This document shows, piece after piece, positions 56,074-64,000 of a stretch of DNA of 64,000 nt. The stretch spans positions 1,207,856-1,271,855 of the forward strand of contig NZ_CP090958.1 in the NCBI RefSeq assembly GCF_025787225.1, written 5' to 3'. The DNA is from Saxibacter everestensis (lineage in GTDB: Bacteria > Actinomycetota > Actinomycetes > Actinomycetales > Brevibacteriaceae). The notes below the pieces were generated by a model. The model saw nothing but the letters and a program-made list of their open reading frames with translations, had not been told where the DNA came from and searched no databases. The position numbers and the translations under genes were made by a program. Position 1 is the stretch's first letter. Every line of letters starts with the position of its first letter.

Positions 56074-56997
56074 CTAGCCGAACATCGGAGCCCACAGCAG
56101 TGCGGTGGGCACGGCGAACAGCGCGATCGAGCCGAGCAGGATAGCGGCCCGAACCGGAACTGCCAGCGTGGATTCGTCGACCCGGAGCCGGTGCACTCGC
56201 GCCGCGATCACAGTGTCATCGGCGACGACGCCAACTTTTCCGGCCAGCTCGCGGGCAGACGTGGTCTGCGCGATTGCGTTGGCCAGGATGAGCCGGTCGT
56301 TGTTGCGGCAGGCCTGGTCGTCCGCCAGCATCTCGACCAGCGCGGTGACACTCCTGTGTGCGACCACGGGGGTCGGAAGAAACGGAAGGGCCTGCTTCCA
56401 GGCCACGAATGGCAACACGAGCAGGTCATGGCGCTGTCGCAGATGGGCCCGCTCATGCGCGATCACGGCGTGGAGTTCACCCGGTTTCAGCAGCTCGACC
56501 AGGCCCGCGGACAGCACAGTCGTCGCCTTGTTCCCCGGCAGGCAGTAGGCGACAGGCAGCTCAAGCTCGAGCACCCTGGTCCGTGGATGGCTCGGCGACG
56601 GACTTGACAGCAGGGCGAGCAGTTCGCGGTGCCGGCGTCTGTGCCGGATCGTCTGCAGGAAGCTCCAGACCAGGGTTCCGGCGAGCCGGACTGCCAGCAG
56701 GGCCGCGACGATCAGCACGATGCAGTGCCCGACTCCAAGCCCTCGGAATGGAGAACCGGTCAGAATATTGTGCGCCAGGCGGCCGAGCGCGTGGGGGAGG
56801 TTGTCGCCCAGCGGCGCCACCCCGAAGACCAGGCCGGCGCCGATCATGGAGAGTCCTCCGGCCAGGCCGATTGCCTGCCAGAGGACGAGGGCGGCCAGCG
56901 GGTCACGATCGGGCCAGCGTGACCTGGAGAGCAACAGGGGAGCGGGCCACGCCAGAATAATGGCGAGCGCCGCGAGTAAGAGACCTATCGTCGCCAT
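56074..56997 (-). CDS. M56-family membrane metallopeptidase (BlaR1-protease-like)
   Basis: The product has 307 residues with four or five membrane segments. The zinc motif HERAH lies near residue 180 in AVIAHERAHLRQRHD. There is no penicillin-binding sensor domain, unlike BlaR1. It starts 31 bases after the BlaI gene and is presumably its partner protease, cutting BlaI when a signal arrives. The organisation resembles M. tuberculosis Rv1845c-Rv1846c. Confidence 0.88.
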   Translation of the reverse strand: MATIGLLLAALAIILAWPAPLLLSRSRWPDRDPLAALVLWQAIGLAGGLSMIGAGLVFGVAPLGDNLPHALGRLAHNILTGSPFRGLGVGHCIVLIVAALLAVRLAGTLVWSFLQTIRHRRRHRELLALLSSPSPSHPRTRVLELELPVAYCLPGNKATTVLSAGLVELLKPGELHAVIAHERAHLRQRHDLLVLPFVAWKQALPFLPTPVVAHRSVTALVEMLADDQACRNNDRLILANAIAQTTSARELAGKVGVVADDTVIAARVHRLRVDESTLAVPVRAAILLGSIALFAVPTALLWAPMFG

Positions 56998-57027
56998 AGC
57001 GGGCGACTAGGAGAGGCGTGGCATACG

Positions 57028-57411
57028 TTAGCTGGCGGGACGGTCGGTTCGACGGCTACGCGGGTCCAGATGCGTCAACAGCCGCCGAAGCAAATCAGTC
57101 TCGTCATTGGATGCAGAGCCGATGAAGCGGGCAAGTACAGCCTCGCGATCGGGTGCCTGACCGAGAACTTCGTGCATCAGCTCGGCGACGTGTTCCTCGC
57201 GCGACGAGGCAGCCTGATACCGGTGCGGACGCACAGAACGTTCCCGGACGACGAAGTTCTTCGCTTCCAATCGGGAAAGCACTGTGTGCACCGTTGTCAG
57301 TGCGAGATCGCGGTCGGCGAGCGCGTCACGGAGCTCCGTCGCCGACAGTCCGCTTTCAGCGCTCCACAAGACGTCCATGGCGCTTCGTTCCAGTTCGCCA
57401 AGAGTTCCCAC
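57028..57411 (-). CDS. BlaI/MecI/CopY-family repressor
   Basis: The product has 127 residues from the GTG at 57411, placed right after GGAG; a start at 57456 would add 15 residues without a good ribosome site. Residues about 5-75 are the winged helix (LGELERSAMDVLWSAESGLS, LTTVHTVLSRLEAKNFVVRE). The C-terminal part forms the dimer. The repressor probably binds the dyads at 57498-57514 and 57584-57600, controlling itself with the M56 gene and the divergent cyd genes. Confidence 0.9.
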   Translation of the reverse strand: MGTLGELERSAMDVLWSAESGLSATELRDALADRDLALTTVHTVLSRLEAKNFVVRERSVRPHRYQAASSREEHVAELMHEVLGQAPDREAVLARFIGSASNDETDLLRRLLTHLDPRSRRTDRPAS

Positions 57412-57497
57412 ACAGACTCCATTTATGTCAAAACTCCAAGTCAGCGCTTCCGGCACTTACCGGCGTGCTGCTTTCGGTTATCAGCTTCTCACGCCCA

Positions 57498-57514
57498 TTC
57501 TACGACAGGTAGAG
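57498..57514. promoter_or_regulatory. BlaI-like operator proximal to blaI
   Basis: TTCTACGACAGGTAGAG fits the pattern TTCTAC-N5-GTAGAR, the same as the cyd-proximal site. It lies 87-103 bases upstream of the BlaI start. Confidence 0.55.
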
Positions 57515-57583
57515 GCCAGCAGGTTCAGCGGCACCCGGGAGGCGGTAGTGATGTGGAAAAGGCCAAAGTGCCGTAGTAGCATC

Positions 57584-57600
57584 TTCTACAGCATGTAGAA
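57584..57600. promoter_or_regulatory. BlaI-like operator proximal to cydA
   Basis: TTCTACAGCATGTAGAA is a perfect inverted repeat of seven-base arms around three bases. It contains the TACA/TGTA core typical of BlaI-family operators and ends 26 bases before the cydA ATG. Confidence 0.65.
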
Positions 57601-57626
57601 CTCAATTCTCTTGGCTGGAGTCGTCG

Positions 57627-59198
57627 ATGGACCCGCTCGAAATCGCCCGTTGGCAGTTTGGCATCACCACCGTCTATCACTTCTGGATGGTTCCGCTGAC
57701 CATCGGCCTGGGCCCGATCGTCGCGCTGTTCAACACGCTGTGGGTGCGAACGGCTAAGGAGCAATACCTGCGGATGACGAAGTTCTGGGGCAAGCTCTAC
57801 CTGATCAACTTCATCCTGGGTGTGGCCACCGGAATCGTGCAGGAGTTCCAATTCGGCATGGCCTGGAGTGAGTACAGCAGATTCGTCGGCGACGTATTCG
57901 GCGCGCCATTGGCGATGGAGGCACTGCTGGCCTTCTTCATCGAATCGACCTTCCTTGGCCTGTGGATTTTCGGCTGGAAGCGGCTGCCGGCCAGGATCCA
58001 TCTCGCTTGCTTGTGGATTGCCGTCATCGGTTCCGTTGTCTCGGCCTACTTCATCATCGTTGCCAATTCGTGGATGCAGCATCCCGTCGGGGTGACGATG
58101 GTCGACGGCAGGCCGCAGATGACAGACGCCTGGGCGGTATTCACCAATAACACGGCACTCGTCGCGTTCAGTCACACCATCGTCGGCTCGCTCGCGGTCG
58201 GCGGAGCGTTCCTGCTCGGCATCGCCTGGTTCCATCTGTGGCGGCGTCGCCAGACCGGCATCGACACAGTCGATGACAATGGCCGGGTTGTCGTCGGCGA
58301 AGCGGGCGGCGATACGGGCGCCAACAGGGACGCCTGTGACTACCGGGTCTGGTTCCGTTCGCTGCGGATCGGCGCCTGGATCGCGGTCATCGCGTTCGCC
58401 GGCGTCGCGGCAACTGGCGACATCCAGGGAAAGCTGATGTTTGAGCAGCAACCTATGAAGATGGCGTCGGCAGAGGCGGCCTGCCACTCGGGCACCAGCT
58501 TCTCGGTGCTTTCGGTCGGCGACCTCGGCTCGAAGGATTGCGACGACGTCACCAATATCGTCGAAATCCACGGCCTGCTGTCATTCCTCGCCCATGGTGA
58601 CTTCAGCACCGAGGTCAAGGGCGTCAACGACCTGATCCCCGAGTACGAGTCCGCCTACGGCACAACCATCCCCGACGATCCCAAGTACGGCCAGCGGGCG
58701 GGGACCACGGTGGACTTCGTGCCGGTCATGGAGGTCACCTATTGGGGCTTCCGGCTGATGATCGGATTTGGAGCGCTGGCAGCCTTTGCCGCCGCCGTCG
58801 CTCTGTTGATAACCCGCAAGGGCACTGTGCCGAAAAGCAAATGGCTGATGCGCCTGGCCGTGCTCGGAATCGCCGCGCCGTTCATCGCGAACTCGGCCGG
58901 CTGGATCTTCACCGAGATGGGCCGGCAGCCGTTCGTCGTCGCGCCCAATCCGGATCCAAGCGGCGTCGACGGCGTGTTCATGTTCACCGCCGCAGCGGTC
59001 TCGCCGGGGGTGAGCTTCGCAGAGGTACTTGTCTCGCTGATTGTCCTGACGCTCGTCTACGGCCTGCTGATGGTTGTTGAGCTGAAACTGCTGACCCGGT
59101 ATGTGCGCTCAGGTGTGGCCTCTGCGATGCCGGAACTTGTGCACCAACCGGACCCGGACGCAAAAAAAGACGATGACGTTCTCGCCTTCGCCTACTAA
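57627..59198 (+). CDS. cydA: Cytochrome bd oxidase subunit I
   Basis: The product has 523 residues with about nine membrane segments. His18 in TTVYHFWMVPLTIG is the expected haem ligand, and FSHTIVGSLAVGG and the GRQPF motif near residue 432 are conserved. The protein carries haem b558, b595 and d and oxidises quinol with oxygen. The Q-loop is of the short type. A BlaI-like dyad lies just upstream, and cydB follows after 29 bases that include a 13-base duplication spanning the stop codon. Confidence 0.95.
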   Translation: MDPLEIARWQFGITTVYHFWMVPLTIGLGPIVALFNTLWVRTAKEQYLRMTKFWGKLYLINFILGVATGIVQEFQFGMAWSEYSRFVGDVFGAPLAMEALLAFFIESTFLGLWIFGWKRLPARIHLACLWIAVIGSVVSAYFIIVANSWMQHPVGVTMVDGRPQMTDAWAVFTNNTALVAFSHTIVGSLAVGGAFLLGIAWFHLWRRRQTGIDTVDDNGRVVVGEAGGDTGANRDACDYRVWFRSLRIGAWIAVIAFAGVAATGDIQGKLMFEQQPMKMASAEAACHSGTSFSVLSVGDLGSKDCDDVTNIVEIHGLLSFLAHGDFSTEVKGVNDLIPEYESAYGTTIPDDPKYGQRAGTTVDFVPVMEVTYWGFRLMIGFGALAAFAAAVALLITRKGTVPKSKWLMRLAVLGIAAPFIANSAGWIFTEMGRQPFVVAPNPDPSGVDGVFMFTAAAVSPGVSFAEVLVSLIVLTLVYGLLMVVELKLLTRYVRSGVASAMPELVHQPDPDAKKDDDVLAFAY

Positions 59199-59216
59199 CG
59201 AGTGCCTACTAACGAG
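59190..59216 (+). repeat. 13-base tandem duplication at the cydA stop
   Basis: GCCTACTAACGAG occurs at 59190-59202 and 59204-59216. The first copy includes the TAA stop of cydA; the second lies in the gap before cydB and brings a ribosome-site-like GAGGGAA to the cydB start. Confidence 0.9.
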
Positions 59217-59227
59217 GGAAACTGACG

Positions 59228-60250
59228 ATGGAATTCCTGCCAACCGTTTGGTTCATTCTGATCGCGGTTCTGTGGACCGGCTACCTCTTCCTTGAGGGCT
59301 TCGACCTGGGCGTCGGCATGTTCATGAAGCTGGTCGCCCGGAATGAGCAGGAGCGCCGGCTGCTGCTCAACACGATCGGCCCGGTCTGGGACGGAAACGA
59401 AGTGTGGCTGATCACCGCGGCCGGCGCGACGTTCGCGGCCTTCCCGCTCTGGTACGCATCCCTGTTCTCCGGACTGTACCTCCCGATGCTGCTGGTGCTG
59501 CTGGCGTTGATATTCCGTGCGGTGTCGATCGAGTACCGCGGGAAGATCAACTCGAGCAGCTGGCGTGCGCGCTGGGACTGGGGGCTGTCGCTTGGCTCGC
59601 TGTTTGCCGCTTTCGGGGTGGGCATGGCACTCGCCATCACCACGACCGGACTGCCGCTCAACGCTAACGGAGACCGGGTTGGCGGGCCTTTCTCCTGGTT
59701 CAGCTGGTACGCGGTGCTCGGCGGCCTGGCAGTCGTTGGCTTCTGCCTGGCACACGCGGCATTCTTCATCAGCCTGAAGACAGACGGCGAGATGCGTCAC
59801 CGGGCCCGCGGATTCGCACTGCGGCTGCTGCCGCTCCTGCTGCTCCCGCTGATCGGCTGGGCTGTCGCGGTGCAGCTGCAGTCCGGCAAGCCCGCCGGAC
59901 TGGCACTTATCGTGGTCGCGGTGGCGGCGGCGGCCATCTGCTGGGCACGCAGCCGGGCCGGACGCGAGGGGCAGGCATTTGCCGCCCAGGCAATATTCCT
60001 GTTGGGCGTCACCGGGAGCATCTTCAGCAACGTCTACCCGGTGGTCCTGCCATCGACGCTCGACCCCGCGAACAGCCTGACCGTTGGTTCGGCCGCAGCC
60101 TCCGATTACACTCTCGGCCTGATGTCGATCGTCGCCTGCTTCGGTGTGCCGCTTGTGCTTGCGTACCAGTCGTGGACCTATTGGGTGTTCCGGAAGCGAC
60201 TGAAAATCGAGAGCATTCCGGAACCGCATTCGTTGCCTGCGGCGGTCTGA
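59228..60250 (+). CDS. cydB: Cytochrome bd oxidase subunit II
   Basis: The product has 340 residues with about eight or nine membrane segments. WTGYLFLEGFDLGVGM and GPVWDGNEVWLITAAGATFAAFP (in part) are the conserved N-terminal motifs. It forms the heterodimer with CydA in the membrane. It ends 7 bases before the cydDC gene, so the three genes form one operon. Confidence 0.95.
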   Translation: MEFLPTVWFILIAVLWTGYLFLEGFDLGVGMFMKLVARNEQERRLLLNTIGPVWDGNEVWLITAAGATFAAFPLWYASLFSGLYLPMLLVLLALIFRAVSIEYRGKINSSSWRARWDWGLSLGSLFAAFGVGMALAITTTGLPLNANGDRVGGPFSWFSWYAVLGGLAVVGFCLAHAAFFISLKTDGEMRHRARGFALRLLPLLLLPLIGWAVAVQLQSGKPAGLALIVVAVAAAAICWARSRAGREGQAFAAQAIFLLGVTGSIFSNVYPVVLPSTLDPANSLTVGSAAASDYTLGLMSIVACFGVPLVLAYQSWTYWVFRKRLKIESIPEPHSLPAAV

Positions 60251-60257
60251 GCCGGGC

Positions 60258-63200
60258 ATGCCCTCCATAGTCGAGAGAATTCCCGGCGCCGGGGTATCGC
60301 CGACAGCGAGGACATCGCTGTACCTGATCGGCGTGCTGGGCGCGGCGAAGGCGCTGTCGTTGGTCGTCCTGGCCGGTGCGCTGGCAGCCGGAATCGTCGG
60401 GGTCATCGAGGCAGACAGCGCCGCCTGGCGTCAGGCCATCCTGGCCGGCCTCGCCGCTGCTGTGCTTCGGGCCGGTGCGAGCTGGGCCACTCAGGTAGTT
60501 GCGCGACGGACTGCGATCGGGGTCAAACAGGAACTGCGGGACCGGCTGGTTACCCGGCTGATGTTGCGTGGCGGCCGTGATCTCGAGGTCAGAGCGGGTG
60601 GACTCGCCTCACTCGCCGGACGAGGGCTGGATGATCTGGACAAGTACTTCACCGTCTACCTGCCAGCGCTGGTCGGCGCAGCCACCGTTCCGCTGCTCGT
60701 CGGCGCCCGGATTCTCTTCGCCGACTGGGTCAGCGCGCTGATTATCGTGCTGACGATTCCGCTGGTGCCGATCTTCATGATTCTGATCGGGCAGCATACT
60801 CAGGAAAGAGTTGGCGCGGCGGCCAACTCGCTCGACCGGCTATCCAGCCATCTGGTCGAGCTCGCCCGAGGACTTCCGGTACTGGTCGGGCTCGGCCGTG
60901 CCGCCGAACAGACAACTGCGCTGCGCAGGGTCGCGGATGACTACCGGCACCGCACGATGGGAACCCTCCGGGTCGCCTTCCTCTCATCGCTGGCGCTGGA
61001 GCTGATATCGACCATCTCGGTTGCCGTCGTCGCCGTCTTTATCGGCGTTCGTCTCGTGCATGGGGACATGCCGCTGGAAGTCGGCCTGCTAGCCCTGATC
61101 CTCGCACCGGAGTGCTTCCTGCCGTTCCGCGAGGTCGGCGCAGCCCATCACGCCGCCGAGGACGGTGTCGAGGCCTATCGGCGGGTGCAGAACCTGTTGG
61201 ACACGCCGACGTCCACATCGGCAGTGGCGGCAACGACGCCGGATGCGGCGAGTCCGGGCACGGCCGGGCTGGTGGTCCAGGGACTCACTGTTCGCTATCC
61301 CGATCGGAAGCATCCTGCCGTCGATAACCTGAGCTTCCGGCTACGATCCGGCCAGATGCTGGCCCTGACCGGGGAAAGCGGCGCAGGCAAATCGACGGTA
61401 CTGGCGGCGATCGCCGGCTTGCTCGGCGATTCGGACTCCACCAGGGTGAGCGGGCAGATATCGGGACCGGACCCGGACCGGATCGCCTGGCTTCCACAGA
61501 CTCCGCTGAGTTTCGCCGAAACCGTGCGAGCCGAGGTGGAGCTTTACCTGGGCCACCGCGACCAACGGGCGATCGCGTCGATTGCTGCCCAGGTTCAGGT
61601 GGACAAGCTGCTTGACCGGCATCCGGCCACGCTGAGTCCAGGCGAACTGCGCCGGCTAGGGATGGCGCGCGTGCTGGCCAGGGTGGAAGCCGGAGCGGAC
61701 ACCGTTCTGCTGGACGAGCCGACGGCACATCTTGACCCGGTGACCGCTCAGGTGATCCGCGACGTGCTCGTTGGCCTCCGCGGCCGGGCCACGATGATCG
61801 TTGTGGCACACAGCGACGAGGTGATCGAGCTGGCGGATGTCGTCGTGCCAGTTTCCGGCTCGGCGGTACGGTCGAACGGCCGCCGCGCAGGCGTCGGATC
61901 CGACCAACGGCCGCCGACCGGCCAGCTGCTGCCCTCCGGCCAGCTGCCGTCCTCTGCGCAGTTGCCGCCCGGGCCTCCTGCCGTGCCACAACCGCGAAAC
62001 GAAGCCGCAGGTACGCTGCCTGCCTTGCTGAGCGTCCTGCAGCCCTGGCGGCCACAGTTCATCGCCGCCGTCGTCGCGGGCGTACTGGCCTCCGCCGCGG
62101 CGATCGCACTGACCGCGACCTCGGGGTGGCTGATTGTCCGGGCCAGCCAGCAGCCGCCGATCCTGTACCTGCTGGTGGCGATAGTCGCGGTTCGCTTCTT
62201 CGGAATAGCCCGCTCAGTCCTGCGCTATTGCGAACGCCTGTGGCTTCACGACTCGCTGCTGAGCTCGCTCACCGATTTACGAGTCCGGTTGTGGCAGACG
62301 CTTAGCCGGCAGGGAATGCGTGATCGTCGGCTGCTTCGGTCCGAAGGCGTCGTGGAGCAGCTGGTCGGCACGGTCGACGACGTGCGCGACGTTGCGCCCC
62401 GCACGGTGCTGCCGCCGCTTGTCGGACTGCTGACCGGGCTGGCCGCAATCGTTGCGCTGGCGGCGATCTACCCCCCTGCCGCTGCTGTGCTCGGCGTTGT
62501 GGTCTTCGTCTGCGTGCTGGTCGCGCCGTTGGCCGGCTTGTGGGCGGATCGGGCGGCCAGCAGGGGAGAGCTGCTGATTCGTTCCACCGTGCTTCGTCGG
62601 CTTGCCGCGATCGTTCTCGCGGCGGAAGACCTCGCCGCCAACGGCCGGGGAAAGAGCATCGCCGGTGAACTCCGCACCCTGGACGAATCCGCGACCGCGG
62701 AAGCCAAACGCGGCGCCTGGGCGCTTGGTGCCGCGCACGGGCTGGTGATTGTCTCGTGTTACGCCGGCGCGTTCCTGATGCTGGCGGTCACCGCGCGTGG
62801 AGTTGCCGCGGGAAGCCTCGCGCCGGAGTTCGTCGCGGTATGTTCTCTGATCAGTCTTGCACTTGTGGAGCCGCTGAGTGAGATTACCTCGGCGATCCGG
62901 AACTGGCCGGCGTTGTCGGCCCTGCTTGGCCGGATGCCGAGGCTTGTCGATGCCGAGCAGACGCTGCCCGATGCCCTCGGTCATCCGCCGCTGATTCGCG
63001 CCGGCGCGACCGCGCCCCACGTGCTCCGGCTCGATGACCTAACCCTTCGCTGGCCGACGGCCGCCATGCCGGTGTTCTTTGGCCTCACCGCAGAGGTGCG
63101 TACCGGACAATGGCTAGTCGTCACCGGGCCGTCCGGTTCGGGAAAGTCAACGCTGATCAGCGCCCTGATGGGCTTCCTGAAGCCGGAAGCAGGGCGGATC

Positions 63201-63683
63201 TTTCTGGACGGCGAAAACCTGGCCGGCCGGACGCCGGAGCAGCTCAGCCGCAGGATTGCCTGGTGTCCGCAGGAGGGGCACATATTCGATTCCTCGCTTC
63301 GGGCTAATCTGCTGCTCGCCCGAAGCCGGGACGAGCGACCTGGCGACGATGAGCTTACTCAGGTGCTGCACCGGGTGGGGCTCGGGCCGCTGCTGCGGGA
63401 ATTGTCTGATGGGCTGGACACCGGCCTGGGCGCTGCGGGCGCACAGCTCTCCGGCGGGCAGCGGCAGCGAGTTGCTGTCGCCCGAACGCTACTTGCCTCG
63501 GCGGATCTCGTCGTGCTCGACGAGCCGTGCGCTCATCTCGATGCCGAGTCCAGCCGGGCTCTGATGGCGGACCTCCGAGCCGGCCTGGCCGACCGGATGG
63601 TCCTCCTGGTCACGCATCAGCACGATCAGATCACTGCCGACGACGTTCGGCTCGAGTTGGGCGCCGAACGAGTTCTAACCTAG
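60258..63683 (+). CDS. cydDC: Fused thiol-reductant ABC exporter CydDC
   Basis: The product has 1141 residues and joins two complete half-transporters. The CydD half (about 1-540) has six membrane segments, Walker A GESGAGKST, signature LSPGELRRLG and Walker B VLLDEPTAHLD. A Pro/Gly/Gln-rich linker (about 545-590) follows. The CydC half (about 590-1141) has [21 protein letters not shown] and VVLDEPCAHLD. It exports cysteine or glutathione-like thiols needed for cytochrome bd assembly. The fusion is known in other actinobacteria such as Streptomyces. Confidence 0.94.
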   Translation: MPSIVERIPGAGVSPTARTSLYLIGVLGAAKALSLVVLAGALAAGIVGVIEADSAAWRQAILAGLAAAVLRAGASWATQVVARRTAIGVKQELRDRLVTRLMLRGGRDLEVRAGGLASLAGRGLDDLDKYFTVYLPALVGAATVPLLVGARILFADWVSALIIVLTIPLVPIFMILIGQHTQERVGAAANSLDRLSSHLVELARGLPVLVGLGRAAEQTTALRRVADDYRHRTMGTLRVAFLSSLALELISTISVAVVAVFIGVRLVHGDMPLEVGLLALILAPECFLPFREVGAAHHAAEDGVEAYRRVQNLLDTPTSTSAVAATTPDAASPGTAGLVVQGLTVRYPDRKHPAVDNLSFRLRSGQMLALTGESGAGKSTVLAAIAGLLGDSDSTRVSGQISGPDPDRIAWLPQTPLSFAETVRAEVELYLGHRDQRAIASIAAQVQVDKLLDRHPATLSPGELRRLGMARVLARVEAGADTVLLDEPTAHLDPVTAQVIRDVLVGLRGRATMIVVAHSDEVIELADVVVPVSGSAVRSNGRRAGVGSDQRPPTGQLLPSGQLPSSAQLPPGPPAVPQPRNEAAGTLPALLSVLQPWRPQFIAAVVAGVLASAAAIALTATSGWLIVRASQQPPILYLLVAIVAVRFFGIARSVLRYCERLWLHDSLLSSLTDLRVRLWQTLSRQGMRDRRLLRSEGVVEQLVGTVDDVRDVAPRTVLPPLVGLLTGLAAIVALAAIYPPAAAVLGVVVFVCVLVAPLAGLWADRAASRGELLIRSTVLRRLAAIVLAAEDLAANGRGKSIAGELRTLDESATAEAKRGAWALGAAHGLVIVSCYAGAFLMLAVTARGVAAGSLAPEFVAVCSLISLALVEPLSEITSAIRNWPALSALLGRMPRLVDAEQTLPDALGHPPLIRAGATAPHVLRLDDLTLRWPTAAMPVFFGLTAEVRTGQWLVVTGPSGSGKSTLISALMGFLKPEAGRIFLDGENLAGRTPEQLSRRIAWCPQEGHIFDSSLRANLLLARSRDERPGDDELTQVLHRVGLGPLLRELSDGLDTGLGAAGAQLSGGQRQRVAVARTLLASADLVVLDEPCAHLDAESSRALMADLRAGLADRMVLLVTHQHDQITADDVRLELGAERVLT

Positions 63684-63787
63684 TCACGCTTGGTCGGCGA
63701 ACATCTGTGGCGGACCACCGCCCGCGCAGGGCAGAGTGCAGCACGATGATTGGTGCGTTCCGGCTCGTCGACGCCGTTGTCGTGCGG

Positions 63788-64000
63788 TTACGATTTTTCG
63801 CCGTAGAGAGCGGCAATATCCGGAGAGTCGGGCCATTTGCTGTACGCAGGTGACTGCGGCCAGCCGGAAGGGGAATCCTGCCAATCCTCCTGGCGCCCCC
63901 ACGGCAGCAGGTCGATGAGTGGGAAGATGTGGCTGAGCTGCTCGGTTCCACGTCCATCGCTGTGCCAGGTGCGGTAGACGGTGTCGCCGTCTCGGAAGAA
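63788..64000 (-). CDS. DUF899-family protein, C-terminal part (5' end beyond window)
   Basis: Reading the minus strand from the window edge gives 70 residues ending in TAA at 63788-63790. The text FFRDGDTVYRTWHSDGRG, then LIDLLPWGRQEDWQDSP, is the characteristic C-terminus of DUF899 thioredoxin-like proteins. The start lies outside the window. The gene converges on cydDC with 104 bases between them, where I see no terminator. The function of the family is not settled. Confidence 0.85.
   Translation of the reverse strand, partial: FFRDGDTVYRTWHSDGRGTEQLSHIFPLIDLLPWGRQEDWQDSPSGWPQSPAYSKWPDSPDIAALYGEKS

Noticed and set aside
1-64000. Prophage, insertion sequence, toxin-antitoxin or defence system
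   Set aside because: No transposase, integrase, phage structural, nuclease or antitoxin-like product was recognised in any frame.

Overview
The window is a chromosomal stretch of a high-G+C Gram-positive bacterium (Actinomycetota). The evidence is the complete actinobacterial division and cell-wall (dcw) cluster with SepF, YggT and DivIVA downstream of FtsZ, the housekeeping sigma factor with an Ala/Lys-rich N-terminus, DUF3040, DUF4192 and DUF7455 genes, frequent GTG/TTG starts, and 1-4 base stop/start overlaps. A member of the Micrococcales is the best guess. MurE carries the DNPR motif, which predicts meso-diaminopimelate peptidoglycan. I do not name a genus. I recognise no rRNA, tRNA, CRISPR array, insertion sequence or prophage.

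Layout. 1-3529 (minus strand): an ABC-ATPase-like protein with altered Walker motifs, a YhgE/Pip membrane protein and a TetR regulator (cut by the window edge) form one operon behind a probable TetR operator. 3721-9143: a tightly coupled catabolic operon of SIS-domain deglycase, PfkB kinase, a polar-amino-acid-type ABC importer and an ornithine-cyclodeaminase/mu-crystallin homologue, followed by a LacI regulator (9200-10276). It looks like an Amadori-compound (fructosyl-amino-acid) pathway. Two palindromes with a central CG flank its promoter. The region is visibly poorer in G+C than the backbone. 10375-12105: dinB and DUF3040. 12244-16783 (minus): MoxR, DUF58 and transglutaminase operon.

17215-37216: the dcw cluster, mraZ-rsmH-ftsL-ftsI-murE-murF-mraY-murD-ftsW-murG-murC-ftsQ-ftsZ, then pgeF, sepF, yggT, divIVA, lspA and an rluD-family gene; dnaE follows at 37378. 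These genes make the lipid-linked peptidoglycan precursor, polymerise it at the septum and position the ring. The mraZ promoter region contains 10-base-spaced GTGG(A/G)G boxes, and similar boxes face the divergent moxR operon.

40940-50819: housekeeping and accessory genes (aldose epimerase, hisD-nrdR, M50 peptidase, HelD/HelR-like helicase, MFS transporter, spermidine-synthase-like methyl/aminopropyltransferase fold, DUF4192, universal stress protein). 51057-56028: primary sigma factor with a candidate SigR/SigH-type promoter, a peptidoglycan amidase lipoprotein, DUF7455, and a type IIA topoisomerase B subunit. 56074-63683: an M56 protease and BlaI repressor pair divergent from cydA-cydB-cydDC (cytochrome bd oxidase and its assembly ABC exporter). 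Matching BlaI-like dyads lie in front of both units, so cyd may be under BlaI control. The window ends in the 3' part of a DUF899 gene on the minus strand.
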